From: Bufo bufo
Lineage: Eukaryota; Chordata; Amphibia; Anura; Bufonidae
DNA: 64,000 nucleotides
NCBI RefSeq assembly: GCF_905171765.1
Contig: NC_053393.1
Location: 71,145,371-71,209,370 of the forward strand
Direction of reading: 5' to 3'
In this document: piece after piece, positions 22,805 through 33,997 of the stretch
Layout: every line of letters begins with the position of its first letter
Position numbering within the stretch: position 1 is the first letter of the stretch
Translations under genes and position numbers: made by a program
The notes under the pieces: model-generated
The model's input: only the letters and a program-made list of their open reading frames with translations
Told to the model about the DNA's origin: nothing
Database searches by the model: none

Positions 22805-23199
22805 AGTCCCCAGATTGTGCGGAGGAGAACAGTCTGGGCGTATTCGTTTCCTCCATACGCATGTCTCAGTTTTTGTTGTCCGCTACCGTTGAGGCAGGCA
22901 ATAAAACTGAGATCTGTTCTGTATTTATGGACAGTGGGGCGGGGGTCAACTTGGTGGATTCACGGTTTGCTCAGGCTCTGGGTTTTACTCCGGAGCCGGT
23001 ACGCAGAACTATTCCTGTTTTTGCCATTGACTCCTCCCCTCTTACTCAGAGAGAGTTAACTCAGATCATCCATAATATCCATCTGCAGGTAGGGGACCTC
23101 CATAAAGAGCATATATCTTGTTATGTCCTGGATGGTCTTCCGGCTCCTATGGTATTGGGGCTTCCCTGGCTGGTGACTCACAATCCAGTGGTGGATTGG
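22800..23199 (+). pseudogene. pol: Gypsy Pol, aspartic protease part
   Basis: Frame -1 relative to gag. The catalytic motif appears as FMDSGAGVNLV near 22925-22955, and the flap and ILG-like region as VLGLPWLVTHNPVVDW up to 23199, where the solo LTR enters. The protease would mature Gag and Pol. Beyond 23199 the frame reads into inserted sequence and stops at 23235. The inserted 976 bases explain why the rest of pol appears in another window frame. Confidence 0.88.
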
Positions 23200-24171
23200 T
23201 GCAGCACGCCAGACCTGCAGGGTATTGCGATGTGAGGTCACGGTTATAGGCAATCGAGGGTTGCTCACTGTATTGGAGAACCCTGGGCAGGCATGCGGCA
23301 GTGAAGGAGAGGTAGACACAGTTCCTCTGGGGCACACTCTGTATATAGGGACCAGGCCTGATGGTGGATGAGGTGCCCTGGATGTTACAGGTATTTTTAG
23401 TGCCTGGGGCAAGGTCCCTGTTGGATTCGTGACGCCAGTGCCTGTAACGGTGGCACACCGATTTATAGGAGGAATAACTGAGTACTCAGTGGATAAACCA
23501 AACGTTGCTTTACTTGGTGAACACAGTCCAACTTTGTACATACAGTTACAGTTGATAGTGATGATAACGCAGTCCCTTGAACAATACTTCACAAGCAGGT
23601 AGACTTTAAATAGTGGCAGGTATTAATCATGCAAGATACTTGGAGGGCACAACGGTTAATGCTTTGCAGTGCAATGCTGCTCTATCCCCTTCAGCTATTC
23701 TAGCTGGCTGGATCCCAAGGCCCGGATGCCTAAATGCTGGCTTTAATCCTTGGTATATAAATCCTTCATCCAGTATTGGCGCTTGCTTTACTTTATAGAA
23801 CCTCTGCCCATCAGGGTACTTATCTGACCTGGTATTGTCCTTACTCGGCTTGAGGGTAACTGCAGGTTTCTCCCAGGAGGTGCTGTCCTGCAACCGGGGT
23901 GTCTCTACTGAGCTAATCCTAGCCTCAGGAGCTTCAGGTGGACGAAGTAACTCCTCTAGTCCCCTGGAATGAACTACCACTCCCCTGTCTGGGCCTTCCT
24001 ATATATATCTAGGGCTCTCTAGCTCCCTCTAACGTCTGGGAGGCTAAACTACACCCTGACAGGCCTGACACCCAGCTAACACAGGGAAATGCATACACAT
24101 AACATTAAATGTAATAGAGACACATTAACCCCTTTTGTGCAGTGCCCACCTTCACCTAGTGGGACACTACA
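23200..24171 (-). mobile_element. Solo LTR (TGTAG family) inside gypsy pol
   Basis: Flanked by TTGG (23196-23199) and TAGG (24172-24175), one mismatch in four. Removing the insert plus one flank copy rejoins the pol frame exactly. On the minus strand it starts TGTAGTGTCCCACTAGG, has a TATATATAGGAAGG box (about 23998-24010) and ends GCGTGCTGCA. An AGTAAAG signal lies near 23505. It belongs with the LTRs at 12568 and 43733. Confidence 0.85.
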
Positions 24172-27100
24172 TAGGCAGGCCGGGGAGATTGTGGAGTGGA
24201 GTGAACATTGTAAGGACAACTGCTTGAGTAGTAGGTGCTCTACACTCTCTGTAACATCTTTACCTGCCTTTCTGTCAGATTTTATGGATGTGTTCTCTGA
24301 GAAGGGTTGTCAGGGGTTACCACCTCATCGTCCATATGATTGCCCGATTAATCTATTACCTGGGGCAAAACTACCTAAAACCTGGTTATACAATCTTTCC
24401 GGCCCGGAGAGGAAGGCTATGAAAGATTATATTTCGGAGAGTTTGGCTAAGGGACACATCAGACCCTCTTCTTCACCTGTGGCTGCAGGGTTCTTTTTCG
24501 TTAAAAAGAAAGATGGGGGCCTACGTCCTTGCCTGGATTTCCGGGAATTAAACCGGATAACTATCCGAGATCCCTATCCTCTTCCTCTCATTCCCGACCT
24601 CTTTAATCAGGTTGCTGGTGCTAAATGGTTCTCCAAAATGGATCTCAGAGGAGCCTATAACCTGGTTCGCATCAAAGAGGGGGATGAGTGGAAGACGGCT
24701 TTTAATACTCCGGAAGGGCATTATGAAAATCTGGTCATGCCATTTGGTCTTACTAATGCGCCTGCGGTATTCCAACATTTTGTCAACTATATTTTTAGTC
24801 ACCTTATCGGGAGATTTGTTGTGATATATCTTGATGACATCCTGGTCTATTCCCCGGATCTGGATACACATAAGATCCATGTGAGACAAGTGCTGCAGAT
24901 ATTAAGGGCCAACAAATTGTTTGCTAAGTTAGAAAAATGTGTGTTCGCCGTAAAAGAACTGCCATTTCTGGGGTATGTGTTGTCAGATTCAGGTTTCCGC
25001 ATGGATCCAGAGAAAGTCCGGACGATTATAGACTGGGATCTGCCTGAGAACCTGAAGGCATTGCAACGCTTCCTGGGGTTTGCTAATTTTTATAGAAAGT
25101 TTATAAAGAACTATTCCTTGGTGGTCAAACCACTGACGGACATGACCCGAAAGGGATCCGATTTTTCCAAATGGTCACATGCAGCCAAAACTGCCTTTGC
25201 ATCTCTGAAGGAGAGATTCACCTCGGCCCCTATTCTCGTACAGCCAGATGTCTCGCTTCCTTTTATTGTAGAGGTTGACGCATCAGAGGTGGGGGTGGGA
25301 GCGGTACTATCTCAGGGCCCGTCCCCTGGTGAATGGCGTCCGTGTGCTTTCTTTTCGAAGAAATTGTCTACTGCAGAAAGGAACTATGATATTGGCAACA
25401 GGGAACTTTTGGCTATTAAGTTGGCTTTTGAGGAGTGGCGTAATTTTTTGGAGGGGGCGGTTCATCCCGTCACAGTGATTACTGATCACAAAAACTTATT
25501 ATATCTGGAGTCTGCTAAACGTCTCACCCCTAGACAGGCTCGGTGGTCGTTATTTTTTACTAGGTTTAATTTTGTAATAACCTATCGCCCGGGGGCAAAA
25601 AATACTAAGGCGGATGCATTGTCTCGAAGTTTTCCTGGAGGGGGTGATGTTGAGGTACCAGAGCCCATTTTGCAAAAGGGGGTGGTGGTCTCTGCATTAC
25701 ACTCAGGTTTGGAGGGGAGGGTGTTGGAAGCTCAGGGGGACGCCCCAGCCTCCTGCCCCTCAGGTAAACTGTTTGTGCCAGAAAATTTACGATTGGAGAT
25801 ACTAAAAGAACACCATAACTCCACACTGGCAGGACACCCAGGTAGTAGGGCAACCTCTGAGTTAGTGTCTCGTCGGTTCTGGTGGCCTAAATGGCGCCAG
25901 GAGGTGTTGAATTTTGTGTCTGCATGTGCTACCTGTGCTCGTTCTAAGGTAGATCATACTCGTCCGGCAGGGCGTCTTTTACCTCTGGCCATCCCCAACA
26001 GGCCTTGGACGCACCTGTCAATGGATTTCATTACGGATCTACCAGTATCAGCGGGGAAGACTGTTATTCTTGTAGTTGTTGACAGATTCAGTAAAATGGT
26101 GCACTTTATTGCTCTTGCCGCATTGCCTAATGCTAACACACTGGCTCAGGTTTTTATTGACCACATCGTGAAGCTTCACGGGGTCCCTTCCGATATTGTT
26201 TCGGATCGTGGTACCCAATTCGTTTCTAAATTTTGGAAAGCTTTTTGTTCTCGTTTAGGGGTTCATCTGTCGTTTTCTTCATCTTTCCATCCACAGTCCA
26301 ACGGTCAGACTGAACGTACCAATCAAAACCTAGAGACATATTTGAGATGCTTTGTTTCCGAAAATCAGGAGGAATGGTCATCTTATTTACCGTTAGCCGA
26401 GTTTGCCATTAATGATCGTCGTCAAGAATCCACCGATAAGTCACCATTTTTTGGTGCGTATGGTTTCCATCCTCAGTTTTGTACGTTTAGTGAGGGGGGG
26501 CCGTCTGGGATTCCCGAGGAGGAACGATTTGCGTCTTCACTTTCTTCAGTGTGGCAGAGTGTGCAAGAAAGTTTGAAGAGAATTGGTGGTAGATACAAAC
26601 GTGCGGCTGATAGGAAGCGCTCTGAAGGTCCGGACCTTGGGGTGAATGACTTGGTGTGGTTGTCTACCAGAAATATCAAGTTGAAGGTTCCCTCGTGGAA
26701 ATTAGGTTCGAGATTTATTGGTCCTTATAGGGTAATTAAGATCATAAACCCGGTGGCTTTTCGTCTGGAGCTACCTCCGACTCTAAGGATCCATAATGTC
26801 TTCCACAGATCTCTGCTTAAGAGATATGTAGAACCTCCTGAACCATTGCCACTACCGCCTCCACTGGTGGTTGTTGATGGCAGTCTTGAGTTTCAGGTAG
26901 AAAAGATTGTTGATTCACGATATGTTCGCCGCTCTCTTCAGTACCTGGTGCAATGGAAAGGTTATGGTTCCGAAGAGAGAATGTGGGTTCCAGCATCAGA
27001 GATAAAAGCGGACAGACTCATTCGGGCCTTTCATAGCTCCCATCCGGAGAGGCCTGGTCTTGAGGGTCCAGGGGCCCCTCGTAGAAAGGGGGGTACTGTC

Positions 27101-27172
27101 ACGACTGTGACTGATCCAGACAGGTCTGGGAGGAGAAGGTCGCAGCGACTTGCTACTCGCGATAGCTTGTGA
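24172..27172 (+). pseudogene. pol: Gypsy Pol, RT–RNase H–integrase–chromodomain
   Basis: Continuous frame of about 1000 codons after the solo LTR. In order: reverse transcriptase with YLDDILVYS at about 24827; RNase H with VEVDASEVGVGAVLSQ (about 25270) and ITDHKNLLYLES; integrase zinc finger HHN…GHPGS…CATC (about 25810-25940); integrase core with MDFITDLP, VSDRGTQFVSKFW (about 26200) and the final Glu in NGQTERTNQ (about 26310); then a chromodomain FQVEKIVDSRYV…YLVQWKGYG (about 26890-27040). The last 25 codons lie inside the 3' LTR. No stop interrupts it; only separation from protease by the insert makes it a broken gene. Confidence 0.92.
27083..27094 (+). promoter_or_regulatory. Polypurine tract
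   Basis: AGAAAGGGGGGT stands two bases before the 3' LTR start, where plus-strand DNA priming occurs in gypsy elements. It is read through by the pol frame. Confidence 0.7.
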
Positions 27173-27748
27173 GTTTGCTCCGTGGTTCAGGGTATGTCAT
27201 CTGGGTTTTGCCTTGTGAACCTTTTTGTCCTGACTGGGAGTTTGTAGGCATCCTTCTCAGGTGAGTCCTGTCTGCCACTCCCAGCTACTATATTAGTTTC
27301 AGTTTCACTTGCAGTCATTGCCAGATATAGTCATTACTTCCAGTGCTACTCTGACCTTGGAAGGAGATCGTTTGATGGTGTTGCTGTGGAGCTCTTGTCC
27401 GGCGTGGACTGTCGTGTTTGGGATCGCCTTCTCTGCTCGTGACTGGATAAGTCTATCTCTGCTGCTGTTTGTTTGTTGCTGTCTTCCCCTGTTGTTTTCC
27501 TAGACGTGTGTGATGGTGACTAGCGCTCCCATCGGCCTTTTCCCAGTCCAGTCTTGTTATTAGGGCGACTGAGGGTTTAGGCATCCTGCTCGCAGCACGG
27601 GTTCACACCCCGTCTAGGGTATCAGGGCAGACAGGTGCCAGCTTAGGGTTAGTCAGGGGTGGCCATTCTATTTCCCATCCGTAGATAAGGGTCCCCGTTC
27701 CCCTCCGTCTGGTGCGACACGACTGCTGCTGGGCTAGCGATCGTGATA
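27097..27748 (+). repeat. 3' LTR of the gypsy element
   Basis: Starts TGTCACG like the 5' LTR. The terminal CA is changed to TA (GATCGTGATA). The first 76 bases also code for the Pol C-terminus. Confidence 0.95.
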
Positions 27749-27820
27749 TCACCAGTCCGCAAAAATGTTGCGCTGCAGGTCCGAGGAGTGTTGTGGGGTC
27801 AATCACACTTTCATGGAGTA
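27749..27820. mobile_element. Unidentified insert with TA-rich tail, right part
   Basis: About 70 bp after the gypsy target duplication, with a partner of about 33 bp at 21176-21208 before it. The composite is bounded by the 14-base repeat ACCTCGGTCACCAA (21162-21175 and 28031-28044). Length of duplication and TA-rich tail suggest a short retroposed fragment. Family unknown. Confidence 0.4.
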
Positions 27821-28031
27821 TATATATATATAGGGTTCAGACCGCGCGTGTCATAAACAGACGGTATACAAACAGTTTTTTTCTTTTCTCCTTCTCCTTT
27901 TAGAAAAAAACCGAGGGCTGCAAATGTCCTAAAGCCCTCGGTTTTTTTCTAAAAGGAGAAGGAGAAAAGAAAAAAACTGTTTGTATACCGTCTGTTTATG
28001 ACACGCGCGGTCTGAACCCTATATATATATA
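27821..28031. mobile_element. Perfect hairpin MITE, 99-bp arms
   Basis: Arms 27821-27919 and 27933-28031 are fully complementary by eye, with a 13-base loop at 27920-27932. Outer bases are TATATATATATA on both sides. Inner arms carry GGGTTCAGACCGCGCGTG and a pyrimidine tract. No mismatch suggests a very young copy or active correction. The TA target suits Tc1/mariner, but with TA-repeat flanks the exact ends are uncertain. Confidence 0.85.
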
Positions 28032-28055
28032 CCTCGGTCACCAAGCATCTCCACA

Positions 28056-30721
28056 ATGTCCCATGGAAGCGTTCAGCTCTCCATCTCCCAAACACTGGAG
28101 CGAAAGAGGAAGTACCCCCCTACCCACCTGAGATCCCTCGCCCTGAATGCCAGCATTTCAAAATTCCTGGCCTTTGAAATGCAGTCATTCCGTCTGGTGG
28201 ACATGGACAGTTTTAAGAATCTGATGGCAGTGGCTGTCCTACAGTACGTTGTGCCCAGCCGCCACTACTTTTCCAGGCGAGCCATCCCTTCCCTGCACAA
28301 CCAAGTGGGGGACAAAATCAGATGTGCACTGCGCAATGCCATCTGTGGCAAGGTCCACCTAACTACGGATACGAGGACCAGTAAGCACAGTCAGGGACGT
28401 TATATCTCCCTAACAGCACGCTGGGTAAATGCAGTGGCGGCTGGGCCTGAGGTGGATAGCAGTTTGGCACATGTCCTTCCACCACCGAGGATTGCAGGGT
28501 GTTTCTCTTTGCTTCCTGTTGCTTCCTCCTCCTACTCTGCTTCCTCATCCTCTACCGCCTCCTCATCCGGTCAGCGTAACACCTTCACCACCAACTTCAG
28601 CACAGCCAGGGGTAAACGACAGCAGGCAGTTTTAAAACGTATCTGTTTCAGGGACAAACCCCACACCGTGCAGAAGCTGTGGACGGGCATGGAACAACAG
28701 ACCGATGAGTGGTTGGTGCCAGTGAGCCTCAAGCTCGGTCTGGTGGTGTGCGATAATTGGCGAAATCTCGTAGCAGCTCTGTGCCTAGCCAGTTTGACGC
28801 ACATCCCTTGCCTGGCTCATGTGCTGAATTTGGTGGTGCAGAAATTCCTGAAAAATTACCCCAATATATCAGAGCTGCTGCTGAAAGTGCGGGCTGTCTG
28901 TGCGCGCTTTCGGCGTTCTCACCCTGCTGCTGCTCGCCTGTCAGCGCTGCAGTGTAACTTCATCATCCCCGCTCACTGCCTCATATGCGACGTGCCTACA
29001 AGGTGGAACTCCACCTTGTACATGCTGGCCTGACTGTGCGAGCAGCAGCAGGCGATAGTGGAGTTTCAGCTGCAGCACGCACGGGTGAGTCGCTCTGCGG
29101 AACAGCACCACTTCACCACCAATGACTGGGCCTCCATGCGAGACCTGTGTGCCTTGTTGCGCTGTTTTGAGTACTCCACCAACATGGCCAGTGCCGATGA
29201 AGCCGTTCTCAGCGTTACTATCCCACTTCTATGCCTCCTTGAAAAAACGCTTTGGGCAATGATGGATGTGGCACAGGAGGAGGAGGAAGAGTGATATTTA
29301 CAAGGCCAGTCATTCACAAGTGGCTCCGAGGGTGGGTTCCTGCACCAACATACGCCAGGTACACAATTGTCCAGCCAGGGCACAGTTCTGGAGGATGACG
29401 AGGTGGAGGATGAGGAGATGGAGGAGGAGGAACCGTGTTCACAGCAGGGTGGCACCCAAACCAGCTCATGGCCATCACTGGTGCGTGGCTGGGGGGATAC
29501 AGAGGACACAGACGATACACCTCCCACAAAAGAACAGCTTGTCGTTGCCTCTGGGCAGCCTGGCACATGTGAGCGATTACATGCTGCAGTGTCTCTGCAA
29601 CGACCGCTGAGTTTGCCACAATCTAACTTGTACTGATTACTGGGTGGCCACACTGCTGGATCCCAGTTACAAGGACAACGTACCGTCCTTAATTCCGTCA
29701 CTGGAGCGTGATCGGAAGATGCGCGAGTACAAGCGCACGCTGGTAGACGCGCTGCTGATGGCATTCCCACCTGACAGCGGGGGCACAGTGGAAGCACAAG
29801 GCGAAGGCAGAGGAGGAGGAAGAGGTCGCCAACGCAGCTGGGGCACCGCCAGCACCTCAGAAGGCAGGGTTAGTCTACTTTCACACTAGCGTTCAGAGCG
29901 GGTCCGTCTGATGTTTCATCAGACGGATCCGCTCCGATAATGCAGACGTTTGCATCCGTTCAGAACGGATCCGTCTGCATTATTACTTAGAAAATTTTCT
30001 AAGTCTGAAAGTATCCTGAGCGGATCCGTTCAGACTTTACATTGAAAGTCAATGGGGAACGGATCCGCTTGAAGATTGAGCCATATGGTGTCATCTTCAA
30101 GCGGATCCGTCCCCATTGACTTCCATTATAAGTCTGGACGGATCCGCTCGCCTCCAAGCAGCGTTCAGGTGTCCGCTCACTGAGCGGAGCGGAGGCTGAG
30201 CGCTGGCAGGCGGATGCATTCTCAGTGGATCCGCCTCCACTGAGAATGCATTAGGGCCAGACGGATGCGTTCGGGGCCGCTCGTGAGCCCCTTCAAACGG
30301 AGCTCACGAGCGGACACCCGAACGCTAGTGTGAAAGTAGCCTTAGCATGGCCGAAATGTGGAAAAGCTTTGTCAGCACGCCACAAGAACCAGCCCCACCA
30401 GCTGATATGGAACGTCTTAGCAGGAGGCAGCATTTCAGCAACATGGTGGAGCAGTATGTGTGCACATGCCTACACGTACTGACTGATGGGTCTGCCCCCT
30501 TCAACTTCTGGGTCTCCAAATTGGACACATGGCCTGAGCTTGCCCTTTACGCCTTGGAGGTGCTGGCCTTCCCTGCAGACAGTGTATTGTCTGAACGGCA
30601 GGACGGCGTTATCAAAGACAAGCGCAGCCGCCTGTCCACAGCCAATGTGGACAAGCTCACATTCATTAAAATGAACCAGGCAGGGATCCGAAAGGACTTG
30701 TCCGTACCTTGTGCAGAATAG
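28056..30721 (+). pseudogene. hAT transposase, body and dimerisation domain
   Basis: Starts MSHGSVQLSISQTLERKRKY. The middle (28140-29033) has hAT landmarks: SFKNLMAVAVLQYVVPSR, LTTDTRTSK, HVLNLVVQ, then TRWNSTLYML just before a stop at 29031-29033. The frame resumes (EFQLQHARVS, TIPLLCLLEKTL) to a second stop at 29292, continues as an acidic stretch, then shifts frame (VATLLDPSYKDN at about 29645). A MITE splits it at 29873-30341. The C-terminal dimerisation domain follows (FWVSKLDTWPELALYALEVLAFPA), with a small deletion after LSER where the family usually has VFSAAG. Stops, shift, insertion and deletion show it is dead. Confidence 0.88.
29873..30341. mobile_element. Harbinger-like MITE inside transposase frame
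   Basis: Ends GTCTACTTTCACACTAGCG and complement, TTA at 29870-29872 and 30342-30344. Near-palindromic with GGATCCGTC/GACGGATCC blocks. Same family as 3120-3471. Confidence 0.85.
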
Positions 30722-31243
30722 ACATGCATACTGGCCTCACCCAGCCATTGTTGTACTCCAGCCCACTTTCTCTTTGTTTTATTTTTTATATTTCCCAATG
30801 TTTTGGGGTCTACCCAAATTTAAACAAAAAATAAAATAAAATAAAAAACAAAACCAAAAAACAGTGTTGGCTCCCTCCTCCTGTTCCACCGCCGCTTCCA
30901 CCTACACCGCCACATCCACCACCTCCTCAACCTCCTACTCCATATGGACCTCCTCCTCCTAGATCAAGATTATTATTTTTTATTTTTACGTTTTTTATGT
31001 TATTTTAAGTCATTTCCCTATCCACATTTATTTGCAGAGCACTTGCCATGCTCTTTAACACATTTTGCTGCCTTTTGCAGCCCTCTAGCCCTTTCCATTA
31101 CTTACTTTCCATTTCCATTTTAGTGCTCCAAAGTTCGGGTCCCCATTGACTTTAATGGGGTTCGGGTTCGGGGTCAAGTTCAGGTAAAGTTTGGTTCCCG
31201 AACTCAAACTTTTTTGCAACTTACAGGTGTCCGCTCAACTCTA
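30722..31243 (+). mobile_element. hAT 3' non-coding region and terminal repeat
   Basis: A-rich stretch (30820-30860), CT-rich CCTCCT triplet region, then an AAGTTCGGGT-type subterminal motif matching the left end near 14730, and the terminal repeat at 31226-31243. Confidence 0.65.
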
Positions 31244-31466
31244 TGTATACATTTACATATAGTGAGTATAAGTCCTCAGATTGCAGCTACCTACAGCCTT
31301 GTATGGAGCCATAATGGAGCCATAATCCAGTTTCCACAGAAGTCTATCAGGCCTCTACTCTACCACCATAAGCTTCCAAGTCCTAGGCCTAAAGTGTTTT
31401 TGATCTCTTAGTTTCGGAAAATTGTGCCATGCTCCATCGGATACAATACCTTCCCTAAAAATAATG

Positions 31467-31795
31467 GGGGTCATTTACTTACAGAAATTCACATGCCAGG
31501 CTTAGTAAGAATCAAGTTGGAGGAAGATCCAAACAATTTATTACAAGGTGCACAACACTTAAACTTGTTGCATCTTCTGCTGTCTGTGCACCAGAGGTCC
31601 AGGAGCAGATTCTTATAGATTGTGTAACGTTTGCCAGTTTTCTGGTGCTCATGTCGTTAGATGAGTTGCCCTGCCCACTCTTTGGAAAAGTGGCAAGAAT
31701 GTTGGAAAATGCTAGAAAGTCGCAATTTTGTTGCAACCCAACACTTGTGACAATAGAAAACTGGCATAGAACTATAATAAATGACCCCCCCCCCC
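31467..31795. mobile_element. MITE with GGGGGTCATTTA ends
   Basis: GGGGGTCATTTACTTACAG at the left and AATAAATGACCCCCC at the right are complementary; the interior is partly palindromic. The open frames are chance. Confidence 0.6.
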
Positions 31796-33049
31796 CTCCC
31801 ATTGCTTCTTGGGAAGACTATCTCCATAATACAGCACCATACAGAGCACAGACCTTCAATATTCAAACTCCATAGAATGTAAGAACAATATAACAAAAAC
31901 AAGGACAGGTGCACTCTGCGGCCTTAGTAATCCTCATACTGGTGTAAATTTTTGAGATTAGCCAACATATCCTACTTGGAGGACATGTCTGAGCCCGAGC
32001 ACCGCGCCAAGGTTTCTCAAGTAGCTTGGGACCAAACGCTAAACCTACCTGGGCCGTATGGGCAATACCAGGAGCCAGTGGGCGAATTACAGGAGCGCAA
32101 GGTCCGACTCACAGCAATCTCCCAGTAACCTCCAGCATGTGACCATGCATACAGTAGGAGGAGGGAGAGAGCTCTGAGCCCCACCCAAGACTGCTGGTAT
32201 CCAGGGAAACAGGGGAAGGGGGTACCACCTTTAACTCACCCTTGGCCCCTTTACCCAGCGCCTACTGCGCCATGCCGCCTGACCACCTGTGAGGAGGAGA
32301 AAAACAGAGAGCTCCCTGCGCCTATGTGACCCGTGGGGGAGGGGGGGGGTTGCAAAATGGGCTCCAAATGAGACCCAGAGAGCCCCAATGGTACTGAAGG
32401 AGCAGTGATCGCAGAAGCAGGGACAGCAGGAACACCCCTTCGAGGCAAGCCTATAGGTTCGGGTGCAATGCAATCAGGCATGGCGAGAAAAAAGGGGGAA
32501 GGGGAGGTGCCATAACATGCTCCAACAGAGACCCCGATCACCCCACAGTACTAGAGGGGCACTGACCACAGAAGCGGGGGGGGGGGGGGGAGTTTCTCCC
32601 CTTTGAGGCAATATTAAATTAGTGGTGACATTGTAATCAGGGATGGAGAAGAGAGGGGGAGTAGGGGAATGCCGGGGGTGCAAAGAGCTCTCCCGGGGCC
32701 TTAGAGTAACAAACGAACTTGCCTGCCAAGCGGCGCCTGTTACGAGCGCCCTGTAAGCGCTGCAGGGGAAGGGGGGCGGGGCCAGGTGCAGCGCTCCAGC
32801 ATGCACCATGGGCGCTGAAGGGGTCCTGCCTGAAGCATTGAGGGCTGCGGTGACCCCCTCATGCTGCCCCACATTAGCGGGGGGGGGGCACAATAGGCTA
32901 CAATGGAGGTGGTGTGGAGGGGTGTGGATTTCTTCAGGGAGTGAGGAGCTGTCTCGCGCATGTCTAACAATCCTGCCTGGTAATGAGAAAATCCCAGCAA
33001 TATTTTTTCTTCTGAGTAGATATGCTTTTATTTCATCCACAATTGATAT

Positions 33050-33095
33050 AGTACAGGACGCGTTTCGGCCCGTCCAGCCTTTCTCAACTGCATAA
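33050..33095 (-). ncRNA. Hammerhead-ribozyme-like core
   Basis: On the minus strand: TTGAGAA, a GGC/GCC stem, then GAAACGCGTCC. The hammerhead core is CUGANGA, stem II, GAAA, stem III; here the second part is intact and the first differs at two bases. Penelope-like elements are known to carry hammerheads in their terminal repeats, which fits the context. Confidence 0.35.
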
Positions 33096-33318
33096 TGTCA
33101 GAATAACCAGAAACAACATATATAGAGGTGCTCAATGTAGCACACCTGATAATGACATGATGTGTCTCAAGCGCTGGAGCTGAACGCATGCTGCAGCAGC
33201 TCCACACTCGGCACAAAAGCAGGCACAGGGGAGGAGGATTTCAGGGGAGAGCTGAGGCTGCTCAAAACTGAGCGCAGCTAACCCTCACCCTCCTCATGAA
33301 ACTCGCCAGGAGGCTTCC

Positions 33319-33997
33319 TTAAAGGGTTTCTACCACCACATTTTGACTTAATTAGCTGTCAGACACTAGCGATCTGCTAGTGTCTGCTGTACCTAACCAT
33401 GCTATTGTAATTCCTTTCTCTGCAGCGGTTACCCTAAAAAACGTAGTTTTATTGGTATGCAAATGAGCCTCTAGGTGCTATGGGGGCGTCTTTTCAGCAC
33501 CTAGAGGCTCCGTCCACTCACTATTTCCGCCGCCCAGCGCGCTCCAGCCCGCCCCTCTCCTCTAGATTGACAGCCTACTCGCGCCTGCGCCGTGTGCTTC
33601 TGTATTCGGTGCAGGCGCAGTGACTGTCTCCCTGCGCTGGCATCTTCACTGCGCCTGCGCCGATTACGGCGCAGGGAGCAGTCCAACAGTCACTGCGCCT
33701 GCGCTGAATACAGAAGCACACGGCGCAGGCGCGAGTAGGCTGTCAATCTAGAGGAGAGGGGCGGGTTGGAGCGCGTTGGGCGGCAGAAATGGTGAGTGGA
33801 CAGAGCCTCTAGGTGCTGAAAAGACGCCCCCATAGCACCTAGAGGCTCATTTGCATACCAATAAAACTAACAAAAAACGTTTTTAAGGGTAACCGCTGCA
33901 GAGAAAGGAATTACAATATCATGGTTAGGTAGAGCAGACACTAGCAGAACGCTAGTGTCTGACAGCTAATTAGGTCAAAATGTGGTGGTAGAAACCC
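33319..33997. mobile_element. Palindromic TTAA-type MITE with CpG-rich core
   Basis: The left end TTAAAGGGTTTCTACCACCA is complementary to the right end TGGTGGTAGAAACCC; the right TTAA is lost. Long arms surround a core with several GCGCCTGCGC motifs, like the core of 2129-2889. Confidence 0.8.

Larger units (their letters stand above)
21209..27748 (+). mobile_element. Ty3/gypsy LTR retrotransposon (chromovirus type)
   Basis: Two 652-bp LTRs in direct orientation, flanked by TCACC at 21204-21208 and 27749-27753. Between them are gag, then protease, reverse transcriptase, RNase H, integrase and a chromodomain. I count about ten differences between the LTRs (roughly 98.5% identity), so insertion is fairly recent. 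The only large defect is a 972-bp solo LTR (plus its 4-bp duplication) inserted between protease and reverse transcriptase. No envelope-like frame. A TGG at about 21868 may start the primer-binding site, but I cannot name the tRNA. Confidence 0.95.
14700..31243 (+). mobile_element. hAT transposon expanded by nested insertions
   Basis: The left end TAGGGTTGAGCG and the complement of the right end (TAGAGTTGAGCGGACACC) form the terminal repeats. Flanks TGTATGAG and TGTATACA agree in the first five of eight bases, compatible with an aged 8-bp hAT duplication. Within lie 5' non-coding sequence, a broken N-terminal frame (20699), and the transposase body (28056-30721). Inserted segments at 15507-20048, about 20225-20452, 21209-27748, 27821-28031 and 29873-30341 account for most of its length. 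Confidence 0.7.

Noticed and set aside
23613..23980. Frames between protease and reverse transcriptase as extra gypsy proteins
   Set aside because: They lie in the inserted solo LTR, whose removal restores the pol frame.
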